A DNA stretch of 64,000 bases from Peronospora farinosa (Eukaryota; Oomycota; Peronosporomycetes; Peronosporales; Peronosporaceae): the NCBI GenBank assembly GCA_947646735.1, contig CANTFK010000978.1:124001-188000 (forward strand). The letters run 5' to 3'. The notes under the pieces were generated by a model. It was not told the origin of the DNA and searched no databases. It was given only the letters and a program-made list of their open reading frames with translations. The position numbers were made by a program, and so were the translations under genes. This document shows, one piece after another, positions 1-9,935 of this stretch (positions within the stretch are counted from its first letter, which is position 1; every line of letters begins with the position of its first letter).

Positions 1-29
1 CTATGACCAAGTGATGACCCTTCTCTTGA

Positions 30-335
30 ATTTGGGTGCATCAACTTTGTGAAACTCGCGGCTCTGAAAAAGAGTCCGACGAGTTATGAGTCGCTTTTCC
101 AGGATGACAAGCGAGAAGAGGTGATCGTTCGTTTAGCGGACGGCGCGCTCGTTAAAACCCGGAAGTAGTTCAAGTTGAACTCGCCTTCAGTTTCGGTGAC
201 TTCTCCTGTAAAGAGAAGTTCACAGTGCTAGGTATGGAGAGTCCGTATGACCTCATCCTAGGCATGCCTTGGTTGGCTAAACACCAACCATGGATAGACT
301 GGCGTACACGCACAGTCGCTAGCTCTACCTAGGAC
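30..335 (+). pseudogene. Retropepsin remnant of element A
   Basis: Broken frames resemble the C-terminal half of the element B protease: a VKLAALKKSPTSYE-like stretch near 45-95, IVRLADGALVKT near 123-160, then DLILGMPWLAKHQPWIDW near 249-303. The last motif corresponds to [18 protein letters not shown] in element B. The Asp-Ser-Gly active site would lie before the window. Internal stops and frame changes near 165-225 make it non-functional. Confidence 0.7.
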
Positions 336-997
336 ACCGGAAAGGATGTGCTCCTGCGAGAGACTTATGCGATTGATGCTGTGTCCAACACAGTCGAGGG
401 TGCGATGACGGTATGTCAATTGACAACAGGTACTACCCAGCTCGTTGAGCTTGGAGTAGTTGGAAGTGTCCTGACAAGAAGTCAGGTGACACAAATTCTT
501 ACCCATCTCGAGGAGACTGGTGTAGTGAATGGGACGATGACAGGTAGTCATGCGTCAATGATCCTGCACAGAGCCGAGAGCCTGTGGCAGTTGATGGTGA
601 GCTGACAGGAAGTCAAGCGCCACAAGAACCGGCAAAGATACATGAGCCTGGTGAGGTTGGAAGGAGTGCGTTAGCTAAAATAGCAACGACACCTTCTTCC
701 AGGTCAAAGGTCGTGGTGACTTGAAGAACGAGCACCAGACGTATTAAGACGATCAAGGGCACGTCGAAACGAGCGACCCTTGGATCAGTCTCGGTTCAAG
801 AGGACGGACCTACGAACGAGTTGTTCGAGGTCGTCGAAGATAAAATGCCAGAGGCATCCTCAGTTGAGGTGCTCCAACTTGTCTTGGCATCTGCCGAGGA
901 GATAGTAAATATCTCGGAGATGACGTGGGATCTGTTCCTGTCCGAATTATAGGAAGGAAAGATCCACGAGATAGTCGCACCAGTTCCAGAAGAGAAC

Positions 998-2171
998 GTG
1001 ATGAACTGTTCCTCCTCGTTTACAATGGATGAGAGCGTCTTAGAGACCGACAAAAAGAAACGGTTCGCTGCTCAAGGCTGGGATGCCCTGAAGGACAGCC
1101 CGTTCTATGATGTTCTGTGGAAACACCGTGATGTGTTTCCAGACGAAGTACCGAGCCGCCTACCGGCCGATAGGGGCATCAGGCACGAAATTGACCTGGA
1201 GCCTGGCACCAAGTATTGTGTGACCAGGCAATGGCCGTTGCCGAAGGAACAAGTCGATTACATCGATGAGTTCTTCGACAAGCGAGCCAAGGTGGGACAT
1301 GTACGTGAGATCAAGTCGCCTCACTGCAGCTCGACCTTCTGTGTGCGTAAAGCAACAGGTGGATGGCGCGTGGTTCACGCTTATAATAAGCTGAACACGG
1401 CCACCATTCCGGCTCAAACGCCGAATCCGAGGAAATATGTCTTGTTGAACTCAATGGGGAAGTCAACTATCTTTTCCACGTTGGATCTGAAGTATGGCTA
1501 CTATCAAGTTTTCATGAGAGATACTGATGTAGCCAAAACGGCAGTAAGCACCCCAATCGGTATGATGTGGGAGTGGCTTGTGATGCCACAAGGGTTGAAA
1601 AATGCTCCGGCAACATTCAACCGAGTGGTGGATCACGTGTTGCGTCAGCACCGAGCCTACGCGCCCACGATGTATTCGTGAATAGTAGGGCGGAGGACGA
1701 TCTGAGCGAAATAGATTCTCACAAGCGTCATTTAGACGCTGTGTTGCAGACTCTGGGTGACGCCCAATTATACGTGAACTTGCAAAAGTGCGTAATAGGG
1801 GTCCCCAAGATACCTGGCTTAGCTGCATCGTAGGTGCACATGGTGTACGAGCAGACCCAGAAAAGTTTAAGGCTGTAAAGGAATGGCCAGTCCCACGACA
1901 TGTGAAGGATCTGCGCCAATTCCTTGGGCTCGCTAACTACTTGCATAAGTACAGCAAGAATATTGCGGAGCAGACCAAGCCATTGTCTGACCTTTTAAAA
2001 AAGGATACAGAATGGACTTGGTCAAAGGAGCAAGAATATGCGTTCACATCAGTGAAGCAATCTCTTTTTGAGGCACCGGTCTTGGCATTGCCAGACGCGG
2101 ATAAGCCCTTTAGCGTCGTCTGCGATGCAAGCAATTTTTGCACTCGGCAGCGCGTTCATGCAGAAGGATGA
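998..2171 (+). pseudogene. Reverse transcriptase remnant of element A, active site deleted
   Basis: Residues from 1090 onward read as a Ty3/gypsy [83 protein letters not shown]. At 1667-1680 the reading frame breaks exactly where the catalytic Tyr-Phe-Asp-Asp should be. Only the tail survives in the next frame (DVFVNSRAEDD, from about 1671). A second frame change near 1800-1845 leads into the thumb (WPVPRHVKDLRQFLGLANYL) in the third segment. Loss of the YFDD box alone would abolish activity. Confidence 0.85.
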
Positions 2172-2683
2172 CATCGGCATTAACCGTGTCATATCGTATC
2201 AGTCTCGGCTTTTAAAAGCTGCCGAGCTGAATTACCCTGTGTATGACAAGGAGCTACTTTCAATTAAGTATGCCCTTGTAAAGTTTTGGGTGCACCTCCT
2301 GTGCACCGAACCTTTTGTGATTTATACGGATCACGCATCACTGCGCTATAAATTCACCGCACCTCTCGCCTAGGATGGCGAGATGGATAACATTCTTCTC
2401 TGGATTTGATTTCAAAGTTGAATATAAGCCGGGTGAGTCGAATGTCTTGGCTGACGCTTTATCGCGCAGACCAGACTTCGAGGCAAGACACCAGGATAGT
2501 GTGTCTCGTGCGAAAGCACAATTTGAGTCGTCAACATTAGCAGCCATGAAGGACTACCATGTGACGATCTCCATGGCCTCCGATATAAAGGAGTGCTATA
2601 GTCAGGACGAGCATTGTCGCCTGCTGTTGGATCATTTTGGTGGACGAAAGGTTACTCTTCCGTCGCACTTGAAGCGAAGTTAA
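2068..2683 (+). pseudogene. RNase H remnant of element A
   Basis: The Ty3 RNase H is split over frames. VCDAS at about 2118 gives the first catalytic Asp, and KDDIGINRVISYQSRLLKAA and YDKELLSIKYALVKF give the Glu-containing helix. IYTDHASLRY at 2320-2350 gives another catalytic Asp. A stop at about 2371 separates this from MARWITFFSGFDFKVEYKPG and LADALSRRPD (2375-2475), the usual end of the RNase H and connection to integrase. Confidence 0.8.
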
Positions 2684-3470
2684 ATCGCTTTAGTTACATT
2701 GATGGCCTATTATGGCATCAACTGTCACCCTGTGATCCCTTGAGAATCGATGTCCCTCATGACACAGATCTCAAGCTGATGATACTTCGCGAGTGCCATG
2801 ATGCGCCATCTAGTGGGCATCTGGGACGTGAAAAGACATTCTTACGAGTGTCAGAGGAATTTTGGTGGCCCCACCTATATCGGTGGGTGGCCAACTATAT
2901 TCGCTCTTGCGAAGAGTGTCAGCGCATAAAGCCTGCACCTTCGAACAGTGCGCCACTAAAGCCACTGCCGATTCCAACTGAATGTTGGAAGTCGGTCAGT
3001 TTGGACTTCATGTTTGGCTTACCGCCTGACCATAAAGGCAGGACGGGGCTCGTCGTTTTTGTGGACATACTGAGCAAGATGGTGCATTTGGCACCATGTA
3101 GCACCACGATCTCAGGAAAAAAGGCTGCCCTCTTGTTTTTGGATCACGTGTATCGACTACACGGGATGCCCGAATCCATATTATCGGATCGGAATCCGCG
3201 TTTTACGTCAGTTTTTTGGCGTCATGTGTTTGAGCTGCAAGGTAGCAAGCTCCACATGTCAACAGCCAATCATCCCCGATGGTCACATGGAACGGGCCAA
3301 TCGAGTCGTGGTGAATGTGTTGCGTACTGTAGCGACTCCTAACGAATGGAGAAAGTAATTTTCCGTCGTGGAGTTCGTTTTTTATAACAGTGTTCACGCC
3401 AGTACGGGTGAAACGCCATTTTATATCAGCGGAATGTGTCATCCTCGAACGCCGGTGTCGTTTGTACGCA
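2614..3470 (+). pseudogene. Integrase remnant of element A, third catalytic residue lost to a frameshift
   Basis: The HHCC zinc-binding module is complete (ECHDAPSSGHLGREKT ... RSCEECQ, about 2790-2925). The first core Asp is in SLDFMFGLP (about 3000) and the second in LSDRNPRF (about 3183). After ANHP (about 3270) the frame shifts, and the segment carrying QTDGQTERVNRVVE in element B is read as nonsense, so the third catalytic acid is missing. The post-core motif NSVHASTGETPFY reappears in another frame at 3387-3424. Confidence 0.85.
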
Positions 3471-3665
3471 GCCCGAGCCTTAGTGGGGAGGGCCCCTCAC
3501 TTCGCTCATATCCGCATCAGTCTATCGAGACCGATGATGACGTCCGAGACGTCCAATGTGGGTCGAGTGTCGTTGCCGATCAGGAGACGGGGAAGGTGAA
3601 AGACTTCCCGTATACGAGACCGACGACAGAGGACTCGGTGATCGAGGAGGACATCGCGTTGGACT

Positions 3666-5046
3666 CTAGTCTCTCATCACCAGACGCTCGTGTATGTCCA
3701 AACGGTCCTTCAGGCGGTCATACCACTGAAGATCCATCGTATTCACAGAGCGTAGATCCGAAGTCAGTCGCGAGACTTGACTCGACAGATCAGCCACCTC
3801 TTTCTTCGTCGCAGCGATCTCCGCCTGCGACTGAACAACAACAGGATAGGAAACCGCGAATAGTTGGGCGTAATCGCCGCTCCTATGGGCGCCACATGCG
3901 CCGGTAAATGCGTGTGGGAACACACGCTTCCTTGTTGGAAGGTTGTTGGCCCACCGCCATGCGAAGCAAAAACTACATATCCTTGTCCAGTGGAAAGGAT
4001 GCCCCAAGATCTTCGACTCTGGGCGAAGTCTTGGGGCACGTTACGCGTCGACTTGCCTGGTCTGGTGGCGGCTTTCGAGCAGAAGCACCAGCTGCATTCG
4101 CTCCGCTAGGTCCTGATGGACTAGCAGGGGAAGCGTAGCGAGAAGGAGCTAGGGGTATGTTATCACCCAATATATCCCTCGCACGCGTCATAGCGAAGCT
4201 AATTCGCTGCGACCGCTGTTTCACTGCATCTACATGCGGTGTAACACGGCGCAGGAGCTCGGCCTCGTATTCGTCAGTTGTTTCATTCGAACGCAACACG
4301 ACGGGAATAGGCAAAGCAAGACCTCGTGCTTTGTCCTGCGTTTTTTTTCACGATGTAAAAGACTCTAAAAAGTTTATTAGCGTCAATAGTGGAACGCTTT
4401 AAATACGTCGCACTATAACCACTCGAGTGTAACCACTCGGATGGCGGTGGCATTGGTGGCAAGCCTTCAATCACGTAGCCGCCCTCGCGACGGCGTGCTA
4501 GTGAGGCCGACTGTGAAGTTTAAGGAGCTTTTTGCTCACCCTCGCCTGAGTTCGACTCTCCATTATTGGCTGTCAAGGCATCAGTCGTAGGATTGACAGA
4601 GGAGGCAGATTTAAAATCGCCGACCTGCTGTTAAGTCGCGGCTGTTACTTTCGAAGCAGCGCGCTCAGTTGTGGTCGTTGCGCTCGTTGGCCCGACGCAG
4701 ACGACGAGGCATGACAGTCACTGTCACGAAGCATGGAAAATTTATAAAGGTTGGTTGTCTCAAATGATGGGGACATATGTCCCATTGACGCACTGTGCTC
4801 ATTACCACTTGGAGACGATGGCAATGGTGTACTCTTATTGTAGTCAACAATGAGAGACGGATCTTTATCCGCATCATAATGGGATAGACCAGTGTTCTCC
4901 GCTGGCAAGCTGACATTCGATGTCGGCGTTTTCACAGAGACACTTAGTGATGGCTGCAAATTTTCGCGGCGCGTGCGCTTGGTTTTGGTCTCTATGGGTG
5001 CCTTTGCAAGCGACCCATCAGCCTTTTCACGTTTCGGTGGCATCGT
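3666..5046 (-). pseudogene. Antisense ORF remnant of element A (acidic/Ser-rich N-terminus, helical centre, C-terminal coiled coil)
   Basis: On the strand opposite to pol, between the end of pol and the 3' LTR, three open pieces run in one direction. An N-terminal piece starts at an ATG near 5046 (MPPKREKADG, rich in Ser and Pro; to 4645). A central helical piece (3973-4314) contains IPVVLRSNETTDEYEAELL. A C-terminal coiled-coil piece (about 3666-3870) contains EVADLSSQVSRLTSDLRSV. Element B has an ORF in the same place and orientation with the same three-part layout. The overall likeness is in architecture and composition, not close sequence identity. No function is recognised. Several stops and frame changes make this copy dead. 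Confidence 0.5.
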
Positions 5047-5086
5047 TTCTCTATTCAATGTTTTACAAAAAAGAAAAAAATCGTCT

Positions 5087-5103
5087 CAAAGAAGGGGATG
5101 GTT
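5087..5103 (+). promoter_or_regulatory. Polypurine tract of element A
   Basis: A purine-rich run (AAAGAAGGGGATGG) sits directly before the TGTAACGGG start of the LTR, as expected for the plus-strand primer site of a Ty3/gypsy element on this strand. Confidence 0.6.
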
Positions 5104-5480
5104 TGTAACGGGCTAAAGTTACACGGTTCGTTAGGTATCGAATACTTAACGGGCAGGCCTAAATGGGTACGAGGTACCTCAGGCTTGCCACTTGGGTGTC
5201 TCACATCAATGTGACCCACCCTCGTGAATGTGATATCCATGGATGGATTCACATTCAACGAGGATGACGCCAGTTGGGACTGGGCGTCATGGTGACGCTT
5301 CAAACAGACGTCACCTGCGAGCTTAAACACATTTTAAGCTCGCACGTAAGGATACGCTTTTAAAGAAACGCGTATCCAATCTTTGCTTGATTAAAAATCA
5401 GTAGTTAGATTTCTATTTAGTTAATTTCTATTAGAAATAAGTCAGTCTTGAAGTTACTAATTACGTCCCCTGCGCACGAC
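5104..5480 (+). repeat. 3' LTR of element A (right end uncertain)
   Basis: It starts TGTAACGGGCTAAAG, the same terminal motif as the other LTRs in this window, and follows a polypurine tract. No matching 5' LTR is in the window, so the right end is a guess. The content is AT-rich with short local inverted repeats. Confidence 0.45.
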
Positions 5481-6403
5481 AAGCTGAAAAAGCTTCTGCG
5501 TGACGTATGTGAGACACTTGTTACTTGTTCGCTGCGAGGATCGCTTTAAGCGGCCGGCAACAATTTGGTTTGGCTCTTTAAACGGCCAACCAGCACCAGC
5601 ACCACCGCACGCGGAGGTAGGACGGTTGAACCGCTTCCTCGCGCTGCTTGAAGGTGTGCCCACGTAGTACGTGGCAGTATCTTCACGAAGTGCACAAGCA
5701 TAACACATAATCATGATTACTCAAAATGGTAGCTTTTACCTCTTCCAGAATCTCATTTAGGTCAGCTCCGGGAAATCAGTCTCATTCTCTCCGATAAGAT
5801 TGCAAAGCTCCGAAATCGTCATTAGATCTTGGACACGCAGCTGCTCTAGATGATATCTCAGCTCCTGCCCCAGCTTCTTGACATCTTCTGCTATCTAGGT
5901 AGGGATGACACTATTATACACTGTAGATTTACATATGAATTTCACTAGTAGCACAGAACAAAAAAGATTTACGACGTGTCTTACACCTTGGGGCCGGGTT
6001 CAACTATTAAAGGAGTCAGGGACCTCAAGTTCTTTTAGCAGTCTGAAGCTTAGGGCTGGACCTGCTAGGTTTCTTTTTATTATCTAAGTTCTCTTATGTG
6101 CAATACACATAATCCGATAAGTTATACCCTCCGTTAAGTTATGGATATTGTCGTCCACCATACCTATAACTTAACGGAGGCACCTTTGGATTCCTGCAGT
6201 TTACAATGTGTCGAAGCAGCTGGCTCGTTTGAGTTCATTACTAATGCGTGTAATGGTCTTGCAGTAGAAAGATGGATTGTACGCTTCGCGTATAGCACAG
6301 AGACATTTGTTCTAGCCAAGCATTTTACACATCAGGCGTGAATGGTGGGAAAGTGTCGTAGTAGCGACTTCGCGGAGGTTAGTGACGACAACACGACGCC
6401 TGA
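5481..6403. other. Intergenic region without recognisable gene
   Basis: Short open frames here (for example 5457-5714 minus and 5905-6087 plus) show no family resemblance, and no RNA gene was recognised. The only clear structure is the hairpin listed at 6128-6180. Confidence 0.5.
6128..6180. repeat. Perfect 15-bp inverted repeat (hairpin)
   Basis: CCTCCGTTAAGTTAT at 6128-6142 is exactly complementary to ATAACTTAACGGAGG at 6166-6180, with a 23-bp spacer. It may be a tiny foldback element or transposon end. It lies about 300 bp upstream of the AA17 copy 0 start. Confidence 0.7.
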
Positions 6404-6450
6404 GTAGGTTGGTCCAATCTGCTCTTACTTCTGCATTTACCATTTTGCAC
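6404..6450 (+). promoter_or_regulatory. Conserved core promoter block of AA17 copy 0
   Basis: TAGGTTGGTCCAATCTGCT (6405-6423) and CATTTACCA (6434-6442) occur in the same order and spacing upstream of every array AA17 gene and upstream of the relic at 12.6 kb, although the surrounding DNA has diverged. The block holds a CCAAT box and an element like the oomycete initiator (TCATTY type). It ends about 30 bp before the ATG. The role is inferred from conservation and position. Confidence 0.5.
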
Positions 6451-6478
6451 ACAGAAGCAATTTCTCAACCGATTCCTC

Positions 6479-7117
6479 ATGGTTCACATGACCTTACCAA
6501 CTTTCGTCGTAGCGTCGGCCCTTTGCAGCCTCGCTCTGCTATCCTTAACTATTGAAGCCCACCAAATTGTGCGATATCCGGCGCCCATTTACCCGCTGGA
6601 TCAAGAAAAAAAGAAGATGTTCCCAATTGCGTTCCTCGAGACCCAGAATATAAAGACAGGACCAAACTTTAACGAGTGGCTCATAGCGAACAATTACAAG
6701 ACGCTCCGTGCTTTCATGGACGACGAGAAGAAGTACAAGGTGGACCTAGGTGTCAACTTCGCTTGTGGCAGAACCGACATTAATGGGACGGCGCGGCCTA
6801 TTCCGGAAAACGGCGTTATGCTAGTGTCGGGCTACACGCACAACGGACCGTGCGAAGTGTGGCTTCACAATAAGAAAGTATCCAAAGGTGATAATTGCCA
6901 TAATGACTTTCCTCTCAACACGCACTGTATCGACTTCTCGTCGTGCAAGGGTACGTGCGTGCTGCGTTGGTACTGGCTGGCTGTGCGCTTTGTAATGAAC
7001 AAGTACTCGTGGCAGGCGTACAAGGCTTGTGTTAATGTGATGAGTGGTGACCAGCCAGTGGCACCCCCTGAATGCAAACCGATAGGTGCTGATCCAGAAC
7101 CATATACTCAAAGCTGA
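6479..7117 (+). CDS. Secreted AA17-type lytic polysaccharide monooxygenase, copy 0 (intact, divergent)
   Basis: The protein has 212 residues. Residues 1-27 form a signal peptide (hydrophobic core, ending TIEA) and the next residue is His28, which would become the mature N-terminal histidine of a copper histidine brace. A second candidate brace His is in the GYTHNGPCEVW motif, and Cys-rich segments include DNCHNDF, GTCVLRWYWL and YKACVNV. AA17 enzymes are known from oomycetes, where they oxidatively cleave pectin (homogalacturonan) outside the cell. Compared with the array copies, the mature domain is clearly homologous but diverged, the signal peptide is six residues longer and the C-terminus is extended. 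No intron is needed. The family call rests on recognition of the mature His start and conserved motifs; another oomycete secreted family is the main alternative. Confidence 0.8.
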   Translation: MVHMTLPTFVVASALCSLALLSLTIEAHQIVRYPAPIYPLDQEKKKMFPIAFLETQNIKTGPNFNEWLIANNYKTLRAFMDDEKKYKVDLGVNFACGRTDINGTARPIPENGVMLVSGYTHNGPCEVWLHNKKVSKGDNCHNDFPLNTHCIDFSSCKGTCVLRWYWLAVRFVMNKYSWQAYKACVNVMSGDQPVAPPECKPIGADPEPYTQS

Positions 7118-7650
7118 ATGAAGTTGCTAGAATGAATAGCAAGTCGCCCAAGTTGTACCATTTTGTAGTACTACGATTGAAAAAGTAAACGTTATGAATT
7201 CGATAGCGGTGTTGGTCCCGTACGTAAATGCTTCATAATGTTCAGGTTTCAAAGAATTTTTGGCTGCTTTATTTGTATTTGTAGTAGTCAGAATGCCAAC
7301 CACTTGGAAGTCGTTCACTCGTGACTCAAGATATCACGTCGTCACGCAACAACGGCTTCAACAACTTGTACTCCGTGAAAAACCTGTATCAGATATCGTT
7401 CACGTACATGCATTGTTCATCTGTGTTTGTGAGTCGAAATGTGAATGTTGACGCCGGCTCGCTGGATATCGAGTGTTTGAAACAACACACGGTGTTATTG
7501 CAGTAGGTTTTCATCAAGTGTCGTACAGCAGCGATCACAACGTCGTCAGGAGAAGCCTGCACACAGGAAGAATCATCAAGTTTTGGGGTAACTTTTGAAT
7601 ATACAAGCAGCCCAGCAGAAAATCTGTCGTTGAAAGACCGGGGTTAAGTC
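7118..7650 (+). repeat. Diverged copy of the AA17 3' flank
   Basis: This stretch is recognisably homologous to the DNA downstream of the array AA17 genes, for example MPTTWKSFTR-encoding DNA near 7290-7325 and TATACAAGCAGC near 7600. So the unit that later amplified at 16-57 kb extends beyond the gene in this ancestral-type copy too. A 63-codon plus-strand frame (7260-7451) lies here and is discussed in the findings. Confidence 0.6.
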
Positions 7651-7777
7651 AGGATGATTGACCTCTGGATACAGCCTAAGAGAAGAAGAGTCATTACTGA
7701 GTAAGAACGTTGTCTTTTGAACGCGACGCATTTGTAATCGCCCGCTTTTGGGTTCATGCCATTTGCAGTTTCTCATC

Positions 7778-9084
7778 TTAGGTAGCTTCCTCTCCAGACG
7801 GCGGTTTCTCCAGCTCCTTCTTTATACGCAGCTTCTCATGCTTGATTTCTAGCATCAGCTGTTCATACATGGTGGAGTCAATCTGGTCCTTTTGCGCCCG
7901 GAAGTTTCCCTCCACCTCGCGCAGCGAGTCGAGCCGATCCTGCATTTCTTCGCGCGTCAAACGTTGCGGCACTTTTTTTCAGCAGCATCACCTTCGCTAG
8001 CCGCGTTCGCATCCAGTACACCGCAGTTAATAATCTTGACTTCAGCCTTGGGTTTCCCAGAACGTCTTCCGCAGCTCGAAACGATGTCCACAACATCCAT
8101 ACCCTCTAGCACACGTCCGAATACCACGTGTTTGCCATCCAACCACGGCGTATCGCCCGTACAGATAAAGAACTGGCTTCCGTTAGTATTCGTGCCAGCG
8201 TTCGCCATACTCAGCGTCCCAGGGCCTCCATGAGGCACATTCAGGTCTTCGTCGTCAAAGCGACGTCCGTAAATAGACTCGCCACCACGTCCATTATGCT
8301 GGGTGAAGTCGCCGCCCTGAATCCTGTCATATAGTAAGATAACAGTCAGTATGAGCAACACTGCACACCTCAAACAACAAATCGTACATGAAGCCGGGGA
8401 TGATGCGGTGGAAGCTCGAGCCCTTGTACCACAATGGTGGTCCTGCACGCGATGCACCCTTCTCTCCCGTACACAATGCTCGAAAGTTCTCGACCATCCG
8501 AGGTTGCACTTCTCCATACAACCCCATCACAATTTTCCCCACATAATCGTCGTTAATGCCAATGTCGAAGAACACCTTGTCTGTCACGAGCAACTGCATA
8601 AGAAAGAAGAACAACACAAGACCAACGAAAGAAAGCTCAGCATAATGTCTACAGTCCTTTTTTGAGTCCAAAAGGTCGCTCGTTTTCAAACACCTCTCCC
8701 TTGTATTTCGAAGCTCCTCCAATAACTTTAACTCCCATGAGATCTTCGAGAGACGGGAAGGGCCCGAAAAAATACCCAATAGCATACCCGCCACCAAACA
8801 TGGCAGCCAAAACCAGCGAAGCTTGTTGTAATGATGTGAACTCTGACGTAGCACTAGTATTGCTGCTGGAGGAAGTAAATGCTGTCGGCTGCAGTCAAGA
8901 ACAAGTGGGATATCATCAAACGAGTTGAATTTATTTTGTACACTACAATCAGAGGTGATTGAAACCGGAAAAAAATATACGACAAAAGAGGAGTAACTAG
9001 GACCTGTTTATAGAGAAGTGGAAAGCGTAATGAACGCTGGGGTTGCAATAGACGCAGTGATGGACGTAGCAAGAGAGATGTCAT
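7778..9084 (-). CDS. Cyclophilin-type peptidyl-prolyl cis-trans isomerase with N-terminal targeting/membrane segment and C-terminal tail (four exons; two apparent 1-base gaps)
   Basis: Exons: 9084-9004, 8888-8653, 8593-8388, 8323-7778. The GT-AG introns are 115, 59 and 64 bp. The first exon encodes [20 protein letters not shown], an Arg-rich presequence without acids, suggesting mitochondria. The second holds a hydrophobic segment ([18 protein letters not shown]). The cyclophilin domain follows with the expected active-site motifs: FHRIIPGFM (catalytic Arg), QGGDFT, QFFICT, and [12 protein letters not shown] (ligand-binding Trp). The C-terminus is a charged helical tail ending [14 protein letters not shown]. 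Two joins need one extra A each, in the A-run before the 8652 donor and in the seven-A run at 7973-7979. Otherwise the frame breaks. With both restored, about 356 residues result. The enzyme would assist protein folding. Start and targeting are inferred. Confidence 0.8.
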
Positions 9085-9240
9085 GATGGCCAAGAGGTCC
9101 GACCAATTATTAATTTTCAGAATAGAGCAGAACATGTATACATATATGAGAGCGCATTTTTTAGGACCGTATTAGATGTATACATATGTAAGGATAAATC
9201 ATAAGGGGCACGATAATGTCGGTTCGACGGTTGCTGGTCA

Positions 9241-9600
9241 ATGTTTCTACCTTTCAATACCTGCTTGTGCTTTTCTCTCTTCACGGTGATTCTACATGGT
9301 CTTTTTGCGGTGCACGATGGTGGCTGTGATGGATTGGAATCGCACTTGAACGAGGAGGAGCTGCAACTGGCTGGCAGTCAACATTCCACGTCACGTTCCC
9401 AGACCAGGAAAATGATAACGCTTTCGACAAAGATGTGGGTGGAGGAGGAGATGATGGTTAGCGGCATGCCCTCCTGTAGCAGAGTCAAGAAATCATGTAG
9501 TAGCGGAACAGTTGCGTGGACTTACCGCAGAGGCCCGGAGAGTCACCTTGCCATGTCTTTTGGAATATTTCCGGCTGTCGGGATCGCTGAATGATAAGCT
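9241..9600 (+). other. Uncertain ORF with signal-peptide-like start
   Basis: A 117-codon frame begins MFLPFNTCLCFSLFTVILHG, which looks like a signal peptide. The rest (Ser-, Met- and Glu-rich) has no recognisable family and reads like frameshifted or random coding. It could be the decayed start of the AA17-like relic that follows, or chance. There is little support for a functional gene. Confidence 0.2.
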
Positions 9601-9667
9601 CCAGGGCAACATTATAAACTCGATGAGAGTAGCTATTATTAAGCTTTGTCGGACGCTTTAAATATGT

Positions 9668-9935
9668 GTGCTCAAGGATATAGTGGTATTGCCGATCCAT
9701 GCACGCGATACTACTGAGCTTGGCGCTGCATCATTTTTACTGGAACCGGTGTGGGATCGAGTAGGTGCTGACGTTGACAGGATAGTGTCGGAAGGCAACA
9801 GTTGTCACATGATTCTCGTGGCGACTGTTAACATTTTCGACAACGGGACATGCACGCTTCGTTGGTGCTGGCTGGATATAAAGCATGAGTACTAGGTGTA
9901 CAAGGGTTGTAATCGCCTGGCGGGATCTATAGGCG
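9668..9935 (+). pseudogene. AA17-like relic (C-terminal half)
   Basis: The frame contains GNSCHM, then NGTCTLRWCWLDIK, a stop at 9893-9895, then VYKGC. This matches in order the AA17 motifs DNCHNDF, KGTCVLRWYWL and QAYKAC of copy 0. The N-terminal domain with the mature His cannot be seen, and the stop lies inside the conserved C-terminal helix region, so it is a broken relative of the neighbouring AA17 genes. The match is short, hence moderate confidence. Confidence 0.5.

Larger units (their letters stand above)
1..5480 (+). mobile_element. Element A: degenerate Ty3/gypsy LTR retrotransposon (5' part outside window)
   Basis: Protease, reverse transcriptase, RNase H and integrase remnants follow in Ty3/gypsy order on the plus strand, then an antisense ORF remnant, a purine tract and the start of a 3' LTR. 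The protein is close in sequence to element B at 32.9-41.0 kb (for example the RT entry segment and the integrase GHLGREKT motif) but carries many stops, frameshifts and small deletions, so it is old and inactive. The 5' LTR and gag lie before position 1. The right end of the 3' LTR was not found, so the end coordinate is approximate. Confidence 0.85.

Noticed and set aside
3368..3907. 179-codon plus-strand frame after integrase of element A as a separate gene
   Set aside because: Its first part is the integrase tail (NSVHASTGETPFY); the rest overlaps the antisense ORF remnant and has no support of its own.
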